DNA of 64,000 nucleotides from Chryseobacterium glaciei (GCF_001648155.1 NZ_CP015199.1:2676501-2740500); one strand, 5' to 3'. Positions 24,411 through 33,327 are shown, numbered from the stretch's first letter. The notes: generated by a model from the sequence alone, not told the origin. Made by a program: numbers and translations.

Positions 24411-27400
24411 CTAATCTCTATTTTTAAGTAAAACCCATCCCGACAACTGAACCGGTTTTTTAGTTCTGCGGTCTTCCCAGAATAATTTATACCAATAAGT
24501 TCCGGTTGGCAGAGGTCTTTCTAGATGTCGTCCGTTCCAGATAGGATTTTTTGTGCTGGCATTAAATATAGATTTTCCATATCTATCGAATATACTTCCT
24601 TGAAAATTTCCGTATTTGCTGATTTCGCTGAAGTCGATAACATCATTTTTACCATCACTGTTTGGGGTGATAACATTAGACATGAAGAAAGTATAATATT
24701 CCATGTCGGAATAACAAAGCGCACCTCTGCTTTTTACTCTGATTGAATATTGAGTGTTTCTGAGAACATTTGTAAAAATATTTGAATTCTGCCAGCTAAC
24801 TCCTCCGTCAATAGAATATTCTAACGGTAAATTTCCATTATTTTTCACATTGATTGTTAAAATATTGTCTTTGTAAATTACTTCCAGGATTTCTGGAGTT
24901 ACAGTGTAAGAAACCGTAGCTGTGAATATTTTAGAACAAACTCCATTACTGATGATTACAGTATAAGTTCCGGCTAATTCAGTGGTTATTGTTTGTGTTG
25001 TAGCTCCTGTACTCCAATTGTAGGTGTAATTTTGTCCTGATCCTGCGTCTAAAGTTGCTTTGTCACCTTTACACATTTCAACATTACGTAAGGTAGAAAC
25101 GATTTCAGGAACAACTTTAATTGTAATTGATGCTGGAGTTTGAGCAGTACAGCCATTAGCACCGATTCCTGTTACAGTGTAGATTGTTGTCGTCGTTGGA
25201 GAAACAATTTGAGTATTTCCGTTCCCTGTAAGACCTGTCCAAGTATATGTAACTCCTCCAGAAGCACTAAGTACAACAGATTCTCCTTGACAAATAGTGA
25301 GCTTTGGAGCAGTAACAATCAGAATAGGAGGTGTTGTATTTTTTATTACGGTTACAGAATTTTGTTTGGTACAACCTAATGAACTGGTAATAGTAAGTGT
25401 ATAAGTTCCACTATTGTTTACGGTTGGTGTTAAAGTATTAGCTCCCGATACAATAGTTCCACCACCAGTTGCAGTCCATAAAAATGTGCTTCCTAATTGA
25501 TATACAGAAGAAGTTGCGTTTAATGTAACTTGTGAATTGGTACAGGTAATTTGCAATGGAGTGTCAATATTTACTAAAATAGCAGGGCTCATTGTTACAG
25601 TTGCAGATTTTTGATATTGACATCCTGTAGGTGTAGTAACTGTTACTGTGTAAACTCCCGAAGCTGTCACGGTATTTGTTGGCGTGCTTGCTCCATTTGA
25701 CCATGAAAATGTATTTCCTGTACCATTTGCTGTAGCTGTCAAAACTGACGAAGCGCCATCACAAGGTGTTAAATTTCCTGTAATTTGAACATTTGGATCT
25801 GTGCCTTGAGCAATTGTAATTGATGCAGGATCGCTCGTACAATTTCCGTTATTATTGGTTAAAGTATAAGTTCCAGCAGTATTTACGGTAATACTTTGGG
25901 TATTTTGACCTGTTGACCAAGTATTTCCTGTAGCAAAATTAGAGGTTAAAGTAATTATATTGTTTGTACAGATTAGATTTGAAGAAGCAGTAATCGTTGG
26001 AATTGGTTTTTGATTGACAATTAATTGTAATTCCGCAATTTTTGAACAGGTTGAAGATTTTACTCTTATATAAATGGTTGCACTTCCTGAAGTGTAAGTC
26101 GCTGGGGTAGAAATAGTATTTGTATTTCCAGCTAAAGCATCTGACTGATTGATATAATAATCAAAATTGATACTCGATGTTGTGCTGATATTTGGCTGTG
26201 CTGAGGTTAGGTCAAAAGTTGCCGTCGCAGAACCTGAACATTGACTTAAACTTGAATTCTGCACAGTCGGAACAACTCCCTGTGTCACCGTAACGGATTT
26301 TTGATAAAGACAATTTCCTGGAGTTTTTACAGTTACGGTATAAGTTCCCGCCGTTGAAACGGAAGTACTGTTTCCTATTCCCCCATTTGACCATGTGTAA
26401 ATATTTCCCGTTCCATTAGCTGTAGCTGTTAACTGTGTCGGAGATTCACATAAAACAAGATTCCCCGCAATTTGTACATTCGGATCTGTATCCTGAGTGA
26501 TTACAACAGAGGCTTGCGGACTTGTGCATGTTCCGTTAGTGCTTGTTAATGTGTAAGTTCCTGGTGTTGTTATGGTGATGGATTGAGTAGTTGCTCCGGT
26601 AGACCATGTGTTGCCGGTTGCGTTGTTGGAAGTCAATATTATATTTCCGCTAGGGCATAGAGTAGTGGTCGTAGAGCTTATATTGGCTGTTAAACTTTTA
26701 TTTTTGAAAATAATTGCATTCGTTTGTTTACATGCATTAATTACACTCGTCGGATTATTCGGATCATGATAACTTACATTATAATAATAGATATTCGTTG
26801 TATTAACTGTGATTGGAGTGGTGATAGGGTTGTTTCCGGTCGTCGCATCATTAACATTGTTAAAATAAGACACCGTGAAATTCGGATTCCCATTTATTAT
26901 TCCTGCAGATAATGAGCTGAAATCAAAAGTGTTACTATTGTTGCAGATGGAGATTTCTCTGGGCGAATTGGCACTCGGTCCCGGGCTTCCAGGAGCAATA
27001 AAAGGATTGGGAGCCAACGTAGAGTTGTTGAAAGGTGAAACAAATGTTGCTGTTCCTCCCCAAGTTAGATTAAAGGTATATACGGTTGTAGACCAATTGT
27101 CAAGGTATAAATAATAGGTTTGTCCGGCTACTACATCCATATATTTGCAATAAGGATCGGTAGCTCCTCCTCCGGATGTTGTGTTGGTGTTGGTCATGTT
27201 CATTCCGGTGCTCGTAAGGGCTCCCGATGCATTACATCTGATTGGGAATCCTCGGTTGGAGCAGCTTACATTCGGTCCGTAAATAGCCCAGTCGTAATCC
27301 ACAGGTCCTGTAGGAACTAGGTTAAATGTAAGTGTTCCACTTGTTGCAATCGTGAATTTGTACCAAACCGAATTATGTTCACCGGTCGACAGGCATCCCC

Positions 27401-27548
27401 CAAGGTTTTCGTAAGTATTTCCGATTCCTGATGGAGTATAATTTATATTCGAATTTCCACAAACTGTAATCGCAGAAGTACAATCTTCCTGTGCGAAAAC
27501 GGTATTATGAAGGATGAATAAAAATGAAAATAATAATTTTTTAATCAT
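24411..27548 (-). CDS. Large secreted T9SS type B sorting-domain protein with Ig-like repeats
   Basis: A 1045-residue exported protein. A signal peptide (MIKKLLFSFLFILHNTVFAQ) is followed by a beta-rich module (about 25-165: VWYKFTIATSGTLTFNL ... GQTYYLYLDNW) of the kind found in proprotein convertase/adhesin modules. Then come at least six repeated Ig/PKD-like units, each with WSTG or WSNG and a closing GTYTVTV or GTYTLT strand. The last 85 residues are the gliding-motility-associated C-terminal domain: NVITPNSDGKNDVIDF, then FDRYGKSIF and PLPTGTYWYKLFW. This directs export through the type IX system and attachment at the cell surface. It is monocistronic, 128 bases before ssrA. Adhesin function is inferred. 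Confidence 0.85.
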   Translation of the reverse strand: MIKKLLFSFLFILHNTVFAQEDCTSAITVCGNSNINYTPSGIGNTYENLGGCLSTGEHNSVWYKFTIATSGTLTFNLVPTGPVDYDWAIYGPNVSCSNRGFPIRCNASGALTSTGMNMTNTNTTSGGGATDPYCKYMDVVAGQTYYLYLDNWSTTVYTFNLTWGGTATFVSPFNNSTLAPNPFIAPGSPGPSANSPREISICNNSNTFDFSSLSAGIINGNPNFTVSYFNNVNDATTGNNPITTPITVNTTNIYYYNVSYHDPNNPTSVINACKQTNAIIFKNKSLTANISSTTTTLCPSGNIILTSNNATGNTWSTGATTQSITITTPGTYTLTSTNGTCTSPQASVVITQDTDPNVQIAGNLVLCESPTQLTATANGTGNIYTWSNGGIGNSTSVSTAGTYTVTVKTPGNCLYQKSVTVTQGVVPTVQNSSLSQCSGSATATFDLTSAQPNISTTSSINFDYYINQSDALAGNTNTISTPATYTSGSATIYIRVKSSTCSKIAELQLIVNQKPIPTITASSNLICTNNIITLTSNFATGNTWSTGQNTQSITVNTAGTYTLTNNNGNCTSDPASITIAQGTDPNVQITGNLTPCDGASSVLTATANGTGNTFSWSNGASTPTNTVTASGVYTVTVTTPTGCQYQKSATVTMSPAILVNIDTPLQITCTNSQVTLNATSSVYQLGSTFLWTATGGGTIVSGANTLTPTVNNSGTYTLTITSSLGCTKQNSVTVIKNTTPPILIVTAPKLTICQGESVVLSASGGVTYTWTGLTGNGNTQIVSPTTTTIYTVTGIGANGCTAQTPASITIKVVPEIVSTLRNVEMCKGDKATLDAGSGQNYTYNWSTGATTQTITTELAGTYTVIISNGVCSKIFTATVSYTVTPEILEVIYKDNILTINVKNNGNLPLEYSIDGGVSWQNSNIFTNVLRNTQYSIRVKSRGALCYSDMEYYTFFMSNVITPNSDGKNDVIDFSEISKYGNFQGSIFDRYGKSIFNASTKNPIWNGRHLERPLPTGTYWYKLFWEDRRTKKPVQLSGWVLLKNRD

Positions 27549-27604
27549 TGCTTAGTAAATAACAAGGGTGCGTTTATGTTTTTTTGTCAAAAAAAAGATC
27601 ATTC

Positions 27605-27633
27605 TAAGATCTCGGAAAAATGATAAGATCTTA
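27605..27633. other. Inverted repeat TAAGATCT/AGATCTTA upstream of the T9SS protein gene
   Basis: An 8-bp inverted repeat with a 13-nt loop, 57 bases before the minus-strand start codon at 27548. Bases 27634-27950 of this 456-base divergent gap are AT-rich; apart from a -7-like TATTTTTG on the minus strand at 27760-27753 I see nothing in them. Confidence 0.35.
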
Positions 27634-27950
27634 TATGAATAGCGATGAATAAAGGAATTGAAATTATAGAAAACTTCATATCCTTAAAAGAGAAAAGATT
27701 AGGTGGGTAACAATAATATAGCTTTCATATTTGTTTGAATGTTAGTTTTTTGCAAAAATAAATAAAATAACAATAGATCAAGATAATTAATTTTATTTTG
27801 ATATATATATTATCGTTTAGTTGTAATATTTCCTGTATTTAAGTTAATTTTTTAGGATAAGCATAAAGTTTTTTATAGTTGATTAAACCTTATAAACACT
27901 CCAAATAGATTCTTTTCCGGATAAATTTTAAATATTAATTAAAATAAAAT

Positions 27951-27981
27951 TTTGTGGCTTAAGATAAAATGTATACTTTTG
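27951..27981 (+). promoter_or_regulatory. rpsU promoter
   Basis: TTTG (27951-27954), 19-nt spacer, TACTTTTG (27974-27981): an exact match to the Bacteroidota consensus, 23 bases before the rpsU start. Confidence 0.8.
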
Positions 27982-28004
27982 CAACTCAAAATGAGATGTA
28001 AAAT

Positions 28005-28202
28005 ATGTTAATAATTCCTGTAAAAGATGGTGAATCCATCGATAGAGCACTAAAGAAATATAAAAGAAAATTTGATAAAACGGGTACAGTTCGTCAATTG
28101 AGATCTAGACAAGCGTTTATCAAGCCTTCTGTAAGTTTAAGACAGTCTAAATTGAAAGCTGCTTATAAGCAAAGAGCACTTAGCAAGGAAGAACAGGCTT
28201 AA
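28005..28202 (+). CDS. rpsU: 30S ribosomal protein S21
   Basis: A 65-residue basic protein with the S21 pattern: MLIIPVKDGESIDRALKKYKRKFDKTG near the N-terminus, a central VRQLRSRQAFIKPS, and a basic C-terminal tail. Length is normal for Bacteroidota S21. It is a small-subunit protein that sits near the anti-Shine-Dalgarno region of 16S rRNA, which may bear on the weak use of Shine-Dalgarno sites in this phylum. It is the first gene of the rpsU-xer-hpf unit with a consensus promoter directly upstream; there is no clear terminator before the recombinase gene 85 bases downstream. Confidence 0.95.
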   Translation: MLIIPVKDGESIDRALKKYKRKFDKTGTVRQLRSRQAFIKPSVSLRQSKLKAAYKQRALSKEEQA

Positions 28203-28287
28203 GAATTTTTTTTCTTAAACACATACTAAATTCACTTCTTAAATACTATATTTGAGGAGTGAATTTTTTCGTTTACGTCCTTCATCA

Positions 28288-29175
28288 ATGTTAGATAAAT
28301 TTTTAGAATATTTACAGTTCGAGAAGAGATATTCTCCTCACACCATTACAAGCTATAAAAAAGACCTTGAGGATTTTTCTCATTTCTATCTCAAAACAGA
28401 ATCCTCCGAAGATATTTCCAAAGCAGACAAAAAAGTCATCAGAAATTTTATTGTTGAGCTCAGCGAAAATAATATTGCCAAGAGAAGTATCAACAGAAAA
28501 CTCTCTTCACTCCGTAGTTTTTATCATTTCCTTTTAAAAATAGGCGAAATTAAGGTTTCTCCTACTGAAACTGTCTCTTCCCTGAAATTTTACGCAGAGA
28601 AGCAAATTCCCATGTCTAAAGAAGAAATGCAGGTTCTTAATGATCAGGTTTTTGAGGAAAAGCACAATATTCTCGAAAAATGCATCATGGAAGTCTTATA
28701 TCAGACTGGAATTCGAAAAGCCGAACTTTGTGGCTTGATATTTGAGAATGTAGATTTAGGCAGAAACGACCTCAAAATTGTAGGAAAGGGAAATAAAGAA
28801 AGATACATCCCGATCTCCGAAGATCTTGCCAATCTGCTTAGAAGTTATTTAGAAATAAGGAAACCGCAGACCGAACACGAATTGTATTTTTTCGTCAGCA
28901 AGAAAGGCAAAAAACTCAATGAAAAATTTGTTTATGTGGTAGTTAATAAGTACCTTAGTCTTATAACAACAAAAGAAAAAAGAAGTCCTCACATCCTTCG
29001 TCATAGCTTTGCTACACACGTTTTGGATAATGGGGCAGAGATATCGAAAGTAAAAAAAATATTAGGACATTCCAGCCTTGCAAGTACACAAGTCTATACG
29101 AATGCTAATATAGAACAATTGAAAAAAGTGTTTAATCAGGCTCATCCAAGAGCATCTAAAAAAGAAGAATTATGA
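28288..29175 (+). CDS. Tyrosine recombinase XerC/XerD-like
   Basis: I use the ATG at 28288 (295 residues, MLDKFLEYLQFEKRYSPHT); a TTG at 28252 would add 12 atypical residues. The N-terminal SAM-like core-binding domain is followed by the catalytic domain with the Arg in TGIRKAELCGL, Lys in GKGNKERYIPI, the HILRHSFATHVLDNGAE box, the GHSSLASTQVY His/Trp-position box and the nucleophile Tyr in TQVYTN. Xer recombinases resolve chromosome dimers at dif with FtsK. The location between rpsU and hpf is the conserved flavobacterial one, so this is a housekeeping gene rather than an island integrase. It overlaps hpf by 4 bases (ATGA). Confidence 0.9.
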   Translation: MLDKFLEYLQFEKRYSPHTITSYKKDLEDFSHFYLKTESSEDISKADKKVIRNFIVELSENNIAKRSINRKLSSLRSFYHFLLKIGEIKVSPTETVSSLKFYAEKQIPMSKEEMQVLNDQVFEEKHNILEKCIMEVLYQTGIRKAELCGLIFENVDLGRNDLKIVGKGNKERYIPISEDLANLLRSYLEIRKPQTEHELYFFVSKKGKKLNEKFVYVVVNKYLSLITTKEKRSPHILRHSFATHVLDNGAEISKVKKILGHSSLASTQVYTNANIEQLKKVFNQAHPRASKKEEL

Positions 29176-29462
29176 AGATCACAGTACAGTCAATTGGTTT
29201 AACTCCACACGAACCACTAGAGTCACACATTGAAAAAAAAGTAAGTAAACTTGAAACGTTTTACGACAAAATTCATGAATGTAAAGTGTTTTTAAAAGTA
29301 GAGAACAATGCAGATAAAGTTAATAAAACAACCGAGCTTATTTTGGCTGTTCCAGGCGATGATATTGTCGTTAAAAAGACTTCTGCAACTTTTGAAGAAA
29401 GTTTAGACCTTTGTGTTGATACTGCTAAAAAGCTACTAATCAAGAAAAAAGAGTTAGCATAG
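29172..29462 (+). CDS. hpf: Ribosome hibernation-promoting factor (HPF/YfiA family)
   Basis: A 96-residue protein with the HPF/RaiA beta-alpha fold: MKITVQSIGLTPHEPLESHIEKKVSKLETFYDKI at the start, then ILAVPGDDIVVKKTSATFEESLDLCVDTAKKLLIKKK. It is the short form, lacking the C-terminal dimerisation domain of long HPF. It binds the 30S decoding region and blocks translation in stationary phase or stress. The start codon overlaps the xer stop (ATGA), so it is translationally coupled. The tRNA cluster promoter follows 31 bases after its stop codon. Confidence 0.9.
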   Translation: MKITVQSIGLTPHEPLESHIEKKVSKLETFYDKIHECKVFLKVENNADKVNKTTELILAVPGDDIVVKKTSATFEESLDLCVDTAKKLLIKKKELA

Positions 29463-29492
29463 AAAAAAAAGATAAAAAAAGTCATAAAAAAA

Positions 29493-29524
29493 TTTGAGAA
29501 TTCAAAAAAACCGTTCTATCTTTG
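29493..29524 (+). promoter_or_regulatory. Promoter of the tRNA cluster
   Basis: TTTG (29493-29496), 20-nt spacer, TATCTTTG (29517-29524), 50 bases before the first tRNA. Confidence 0.8.
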
Positions 29525-29573
29525 CAATCGCAAAAAGGGAGCAGCGTTCTTTTGAATTCTTTTTGATTTTAAT

Positions 29574-29647
29574 GCCTCCATAGCTCAGTTGGCTAGAGCA
29601 GCTGATTTGTAATCAGCAGGTCGTGGGTTCGAGTCCCTCTGGAGGCT
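29574..29647 (+). tRNA. tRNA-Thr (anticodon UGU), copy 1
   Basis: A 74-nt cloverleaf: acceptor GCCUCCA/UGGAGGC, anticodon loop UUUGUAA with UGU, T-arm GGGUUCGAGUCCC. CCA is not encoded. Confidence 0.95.
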
Positions 29648-29664
29648 CTTTAATATAAACATTC

Positions 29665-29745
29665 GGGAAGATTCCAGAGTGGCTAAATGGGACTGACTGT
29701 AACTCAGTTGCTTCGGCTTCGCAGGTTCGAATCCTGCTCTTCCCA
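29665..29745 (+). tRNA. tRNA-Tyr (anticodon GUA), copy 1
   Basis: An 81-nt class II tRNA with long variable arm. Acceptor GGGAAGA/UCUUCCC, discriminator A, anticodon loop CUGUAAC with GUA. CCA is not encoded. Confidence 0.95.
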
Positions 29746-29835
29746 CAGTTTATATTTAGAAAAAAAGTCTTGCAGGTTTAAAGAAATTTTCTTAGATTTG
29801 CAAACCGTTAAACCAATAGTTTTGGAAACAAAATT

Positions 29836-29908
29836 GCGAAAGTAGCTCAGTTGGTAGAGCGTCAGCCTTCCAAGCTGAATGTCGCGAGTTCGACCCTCGT
29901 CTTTCGCT
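29836..29908 (+). tRNA. tRNA-Gly (anticodon UCC), copy 1
   Basis: A 73-nt cloverleaf: acceptor GCGAAAG/CUUUCGC, anticodon loop CUUCCAA with UCC, discriminator U. Confidence 0.95.
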
Positions 29909-30000
29909 CAAAAAGTCAGACTGAAAAGAATGATTTTTTTTACTACTGAAAAGTTTAGAGTAGAATTTTCTCAAAAGCTTTCAGTCACAATATTAAAATT

Positions 30001-30074
30001 GCCTCCATAGCTCAGTTGGCTAGAGCAGCTGATTTGTAATCAGCAGGTCGTGGGTTCGAGTCCCTCTGGAGGCT
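30001..30074 (+). tRNA. tRNA-Thr (anticodon UGU), copy 2
   Basis: Identical to the tRNA at 29574-29647; first gene of the second tandem unit. Confidence 0.95.
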
Positions 30075-30092
30075 CATTTAATATAAACATTC

Positions 30093-30173
30093 GGGAAGAT
30101 TCCAGAGTGGCTAAATGGGACTGACTGTAACTCAGTTGCTTCGGCTTCGCAGGTTCGAATCCTGCTCTTCCCA
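30093..30173 (+). tRNA. tRNA-Tyr (anticodon GUA), copy 2
   Basis: Identical to the tRNA at 29665-29745. Confidence 0.95.
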
Positions 30174-30259
30174 CAGTTTATATTGAAAAAAAGTTTGCAA
30201 ATTAAAAAGGATTTTCCTAAGTTTGCAAAACGTTAACCAATAATTTTGGAAACAAAATT

Positions 30260-30332
30260 GCGAAAGTAGCTCAGTTGGTAGAGCGTCAGCCTTCCAAGCT
30301 GAATGTCGCGAGTTCGACCCTCGTCTTTCGCT
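30260..30332 (+). tRNA. tRNA-Gly (anticodon UCC), copy 2
   Basis: Identical to the tRNA at 29836-29908. Confidence 0.95.
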
Positions 30333-30333
30333 C

Positions 30334-30368
30334 AAAAAAAATCACTCTATCTTTAGCGTGATTTTTTT
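30334..30368 (+). terminator. Hairpin with U-tract between tRNA-Gly and tRNA-Thr(GGU)
   Basis: AAAAAAATCAC pairs with GTGATTTTTTT around a 12-nt loop. It looks like a terminator, but the next tRNA begins only 7 bases later, so it may act as a partial terminator or a processing hairpin. Confidence 0.5.
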
Positions 30369-30375
30369 GTTTAAG

Positions 30376-30447
30376 GCCGACTTAGCTCAGCGGTAGAGTG
30401 CTTCCTTGGTAAGGAAGAGGTCACGGGTTCAAGTCCCGTAGTTGGCT
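30376..30447 (+). tRNA. tRNA-Thr (anticodon GGU)
   Basis: A 72-nt cloverleaf: acceptor GCCGACU/AGUUGGC, anticodon loop UUGGUAA with GGU. It is the equivalent of E. coli thrT, which directly precedes tufB; here tuf is 10.6 kb away. Confidence 0.95.
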
Positions 30448-30454
30448 CTCGTTA

Positions 30455-30483
30455 CATCCCGAATTCACTTCGGGATTTTTTTT
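30455..30483 (+). terminator. Terminator of the tRNA cluster
   Basis: ATCCCGAA and TTCGGGAT form an 8-bp stem (30455-30475) followed by eight T. Confidence 0.85.
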
Positions 30484-30630
30484 GCTTAAAACTTTTCTGT
30501 ATCAAATAATGATTTTGAGAAAATAATTTCTAATTAAAGCATAAAATTTGTCAGGCTGGAACCACCTCTACATAGTTTAAGTTTTAAATTCCATTTAAAA
30601 AAAATCAATTTGATTTTACACTTAATTAGA

Positions 30631-30862
30631 CTTAACTTCTTCACTATTCTTAATGGTTCAAATTATATTGAAATCAAAATGAGGTTCTATCAATAGAAAT
30701 GGGCTTTAGCCTATTTAATAAATTAAAATCTTCCAATTTGGTTTTAACCAAAACTTATTACAATATTTCCACATTAAAATTACCTTTGCTGAGTGAATGT
30801 CCCTGCGAACGAAAATCAACAGTATTAAATTCAAAAAAACTTAGCGAGCCTTGCGTCAAAAA
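30631..30862 (+). repeat. Dispersed intergenic repeat, copy A
   Basis: Two modules shared with other gaps in the window: CTTAACTTCTT...CTTAATGGTTCAAA (30631-30662) and TTTGCTGAGTGAA ... TTAGCGAGCCTTGCGTCAAA (about 30786-30862). It lies in the 534-base gap between the tRNA terminator and the response-regulator gene. The rest of the gap is AT-rich with small palindromes such as TTGGTTTTAACCAA and no gene. Confidence 0.7.
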
Positions 30863-30981
30863 ATATATTTAAGTTTTCACTCACAATCCTAACCTTAAAA
30901 TTTAATTAAAGATTCCTCCACCCGTTTCAATTCCTTCACAATCATAAAAATTTTCGTTAAATTCGTGTAAAATAAATATTG

Positions 30982-31662
30982 ATGAATATTCTTTTATTGG
31001 AAGACGACCTTATTCTCTCTGCAGAACTTTGTAAGTTTTTAGAATCAAACAATTTTACGTGTGATAAAATTTACGATGGCGAAACTTTTCTCCGTCAGAT
31101 CAAAAACAATACATATAATCTGTATCTTTTGGATATCAATGTTCCGAAGATAAACGGACTGGATGTTTGCCAGACCATTCGTTCTTTCGATAAAAATACA
31201 CCGATCATCATCATTTCTGCTTACGGAGATCTTTCAGATAAAAAAGATGCATTTACAAGGCTGGCAGATGATTATTTGGTAAAACCTTTTCAGTTTGAAG
31301 AGCTGCTTCTTCGTATGAATTCTTTATTGAGAAGAAAAACTCCTTTAGATAATTTAGATCAGGATATTATTAGAATAGATGATTTAATTATCAATAAAAC
31401 CGAACAGAAAGTTTTCCGCGCCGGAAATGAAATTGCTCTTACCTTAAAAGAATTCCAATTGTTAGCTTATCTGGCAGAAGCGCAGGGAAGAACCGTTTCC
31501 AAGCAGCAGATCACGGAAAACGTTTGGGAACACAATTTCAATACCAATACAAATACTGTCGAAGTTTATATTAATTTTTTAAGAAAGAAAATTGATAAAG
31601 ATTTCAAAGTTAAATTAATTCATACACGTTCCGGCTTCGGATATTATCTAAGTTCACTGTAA
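30982..31662 (+). CDS. OmpR-family response regulator, probable regulator of metal efflux
   Basis: A 226-residue protein with start ATG at 30982 (MNILLLEDDLILS). The receiver domain has the acidic pair Asp8-Asp9, the phosphoacceptor Asp51 in YLLDINVP, the conserved SAYGD and Lys in VKPFQFEELL. The C-terminal winged helix begins near residue 130 with ALTLKEFQLLAYLAEAQGRTVSK and ends with HTRSGFGYYLSSL. The stop codon touches the start of the kinase gene (0-base gap), so the pair are a two-component system. The efflux operon lies 350 bases beyond the kinase; its upstream region has three 11-bp-phased repeats that fit an OmpR-type binding site. Metal sensing like CusRS/CzcRS is inferred. Confidence 0.9.
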   Translation: MNILLLEDDLILSAELCKFLESNNFTCDKIYDGETFLRQIKNNTYNLYLLDINVPKINGLDVCQTIRSFDKNTPIIIISAYGDLSDKKDAFTRLADDYLVKPFQFEELLLRMNSLLRRKTPLDNLDQDIIRIDDLIINKTEQKVFRAGNEIALTLKEFQLLAYLAEAQGRTVSKQQITENVWEHNFNTNTNTVEVYINFLRKKIDKDFKVKLIHTRSGFGYYLSSL

Positions 31663-33027
31663 ATGTCTTTAAAAAGAAAGATAGCGCTCAATCTCAGCAT
31701 TGCCTTCTCATTACTTTTTGGTATTGTGATGGTAGTGATCTATATGTCTTTTAATGATTTCAGACGAGACGAATTCAAAGAAAGATTCAGACAGAGATTG
31801 GAGTTTACTTCGCATTTTATTTCAAAGTCTAAGGATTTTGAAGAAGAGGCACCTGTCTTTTTTAATGAAAACTCAGATAATATTCTTTTAAATGAAACAA
31901 TTTTGATCTTTAATGGTCAAAAAGAATTGATCTACAGTACCATAAAAGACCGAAATGTCAGTTGGGACAATGCTTTACTGAAAGAATTAGACCGAAACAA
32001 AACCATTTACACCGAAAAAACTCAACCTGAAATATATGCAGCACTGAAAAGTATTAATGGTGAAAATTATTATATTCTTACAAGTGCTTTCGATACCAAC
32101 GGAAAATCAAAACTAGAATATCTGAAATACCTTTTGATCGCGGCTTATGTGATGAGTACTTTGCTCATCGGCTTTTTTAGTTATTATTTTATGGGACAGT
32201 TTCTTCGCCCGCTGGAAGATCTTAATAAAGAGATTTCGGAGGTTACGGCACATAGATTAACGACACAGATTCCCGTTCAGCCTTCAAATGACGAAATAAG
32301 CATTCTCGCAAAGTCATTTAATACGATGATTGCAAGGTTAGACGATGTTTTTCAGTCTCAGAGAGATTTTACGGCAAGTGCTTCGCATGAGATCAGAACG
32401 CCGATTACCAGAATGGCTTTTCAGTTGGAAAATTTAATTAAACTACAACAGCATTCTCCGGAAACGTTGTCTTCTTTAAAACAGATTCAGAAGGATGTTT
32501 ATCAACTGTCGGATCTTACAAATTCATTGTTGATTTTAACTAAATTCGATAAAGAAAACATTCAGACTTTATATGAAGAAGTAAGGATTGATGAAGTTAT
32601 ATTTGAATCCTATGAAGCGGTAGAAAAAAGCTATCCAAACCTTAAAATGGATTTTTTAATTTCTGAAAATACTTCCGAAAATGCTCTTCTTACCATTCCT
32701 GGTATTCAATCTTTATTAGATATTGTATTTATCAATTTGTTTAAAAATGCTGCGGTCTATTCCGACAATATGGAAGTGGATGTTTTAATAACAGAAACCA
32801 ATTCTGATTTGACGGTTGATGTAGTTTCGAGTGGAAATGTTATCGAAGAACAGGATCGTTCAAAGCTATTTGAAGCTTTTATGAGAGGAAATAATTCTCA
32901 AAATATTTCCGGCTCTGGTCTCGGGCTTCGTATCGTAAAAAGAATTGTTGAATACCACGGCGCCGAAATTCTTTACTCTGCACCATCTGAAAAGACAAAT
33001 CAATTCAGTGTAATTTTCAAAAAGTAG
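31663..33027 (+). CDS. Sensor histidine kinase of the metal-response two-component system
   Basis: A 454-residue membrane kinase. TM1 covers about residues 9-29, then a periplasmic sensor of about 120 residues, TM2 at about 154-176 (YLLIAAYVMSTLLIGFFSYYF), a HAMP region (FLRPLEDLNKEISEVTAHRL), HisKA with His242 in SASHEIRTPITRM, and the HATPase domain with N-box FINLFKNAAVYS and G-box GSGLGLRIVKRIVEYHG. The layout matches CusS/CzcS-type sensors of periplasmic metal. It begins right after the response-regulator stop codon. No histidine- or methionine-rich metal site stands out in the periplasmic part, so the signal is inferred from the neighbouring efflux genes. Confidence 0.9.
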   Translation: MSLKRKIALNLSIAFSLLFGIVMVVIYMSFNDFRRDEFKERFRQRLEFTSHFISKSKDFEEEAPVFFNENSDNILLNETILIFNGQKELIYSTIKDRNVSWDNALLKELDRNKTIYTEKTQPEIYAALKSINGENYYILTSAFDTNGKSKLEYLKYLLIAAYVMSTLLIGFFSYYFMGQFLRPLEDLNKEISEVTAHRLTTQIPVQPSNDEISILAKSFNTMIARLDDVFQSQRDFTASASHEIRTPITRMAFQLENLIKLQQHSPETLSSLKQIQKDVYQLSDLTNSLLILTKFDKENIQTLYEEVRIDEVIFESYEAVEKSYPNLKMDFLISENTSENALLTIPGIQSLLDIVFINLFKNAAVYSDNMEVDVLITETNSDLTVDVVSSGNVIEEQDRSKLFEAFMRGNNSQNISGSGLGLRIVKRIVEYHGAEILYSAPSEKTNQFSVIFKK

Positions 33028-33059
33028 TTTTTATCTAATTACAACACACTCAATTTTTG

Positions 33060-33190
33060 TATTTCGAAAATAAGCGCAGCGGCTTTGTTTATCTTAAATT
33101 ATTTTCAATACACTTTAATCCTTTGTCTGACCTTGCGATAAAATAAAAATTTAGCTTTCTTGAACCATTAATAATATTGAAGGAGTTAAG
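33060..33190 (-). repeat. Dispersed intergenic repeat, copy B (reverse orientation)
   Basis: Read on the minus strand it contains CTTAACTCCTT...ATTAATGGTTCAAG (33190-33159), matching copies A and C, followed by a different tail containing CGCAAGGTCAGACAAAGG. It lies in the 350-base gap between the kinase and the efflux operon. No gene is seen in the gap. Confidence 0.6.
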
Positions 33191-33327
33191 TTTAATTAAG
33201 ATTAAAATCAGTTTTATTTTTTTAAGCGTAATGCAAAAATTTAATCTCTCAAAACAAAGAATATTTTCCATCAATTCTTTCATAATTCATTGTGAAAATC
33301 AGCCTTAAAAACCAAATTTAATTTTTT

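Larger units (their letters stand above)
29574..30332 (+). repeat. Tandem duplication of a tRNA-Thr-Tyr-Gly unit
   Basis: Unit 1 spans 29574-29908 and unit 2 spans 30001-30332. The three tRNA genes are identical in sequence and order in both. The Thr-Tyr spacers are almost the same (TTTAATATAAACATTC), while the Tyr-Gly spacers are clearly related but diverged. The 92-base segment between the units (29909-30000) is unique. Confidence 0.9.

Noticed and set aside
26212..27320. Several short frames within the T9SS type B gene on both strands
   Set aside because: All overlap the 1045-residue protein with clear domains and have no signal or start context of their own.
28288..29175. Tyrosine recombinase as the integrase of the island
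   Set aside because: It sits in the conserved rpsU-xer-hpf order, overlaps hpf by 4 bases, and lies outside the island on the other side of ssrA, so it is the housekeeping Xer-type gene.
29574..30332. tRNA duplication as the pair of attachment sites of an inserted element
   Set aside because: The DNA between the units is only 92 bases and holds no gene, so tandem duplication is the simpler reading.
29792..30335. Minus-strand open frames across the tRNA cluster
   Set aside because: They encode the complement of tRNA genes (the known spurious SERRGSNSRHSAWKADALPTELLSQ peptide) and repeat only because the tRNAs are duplicated.
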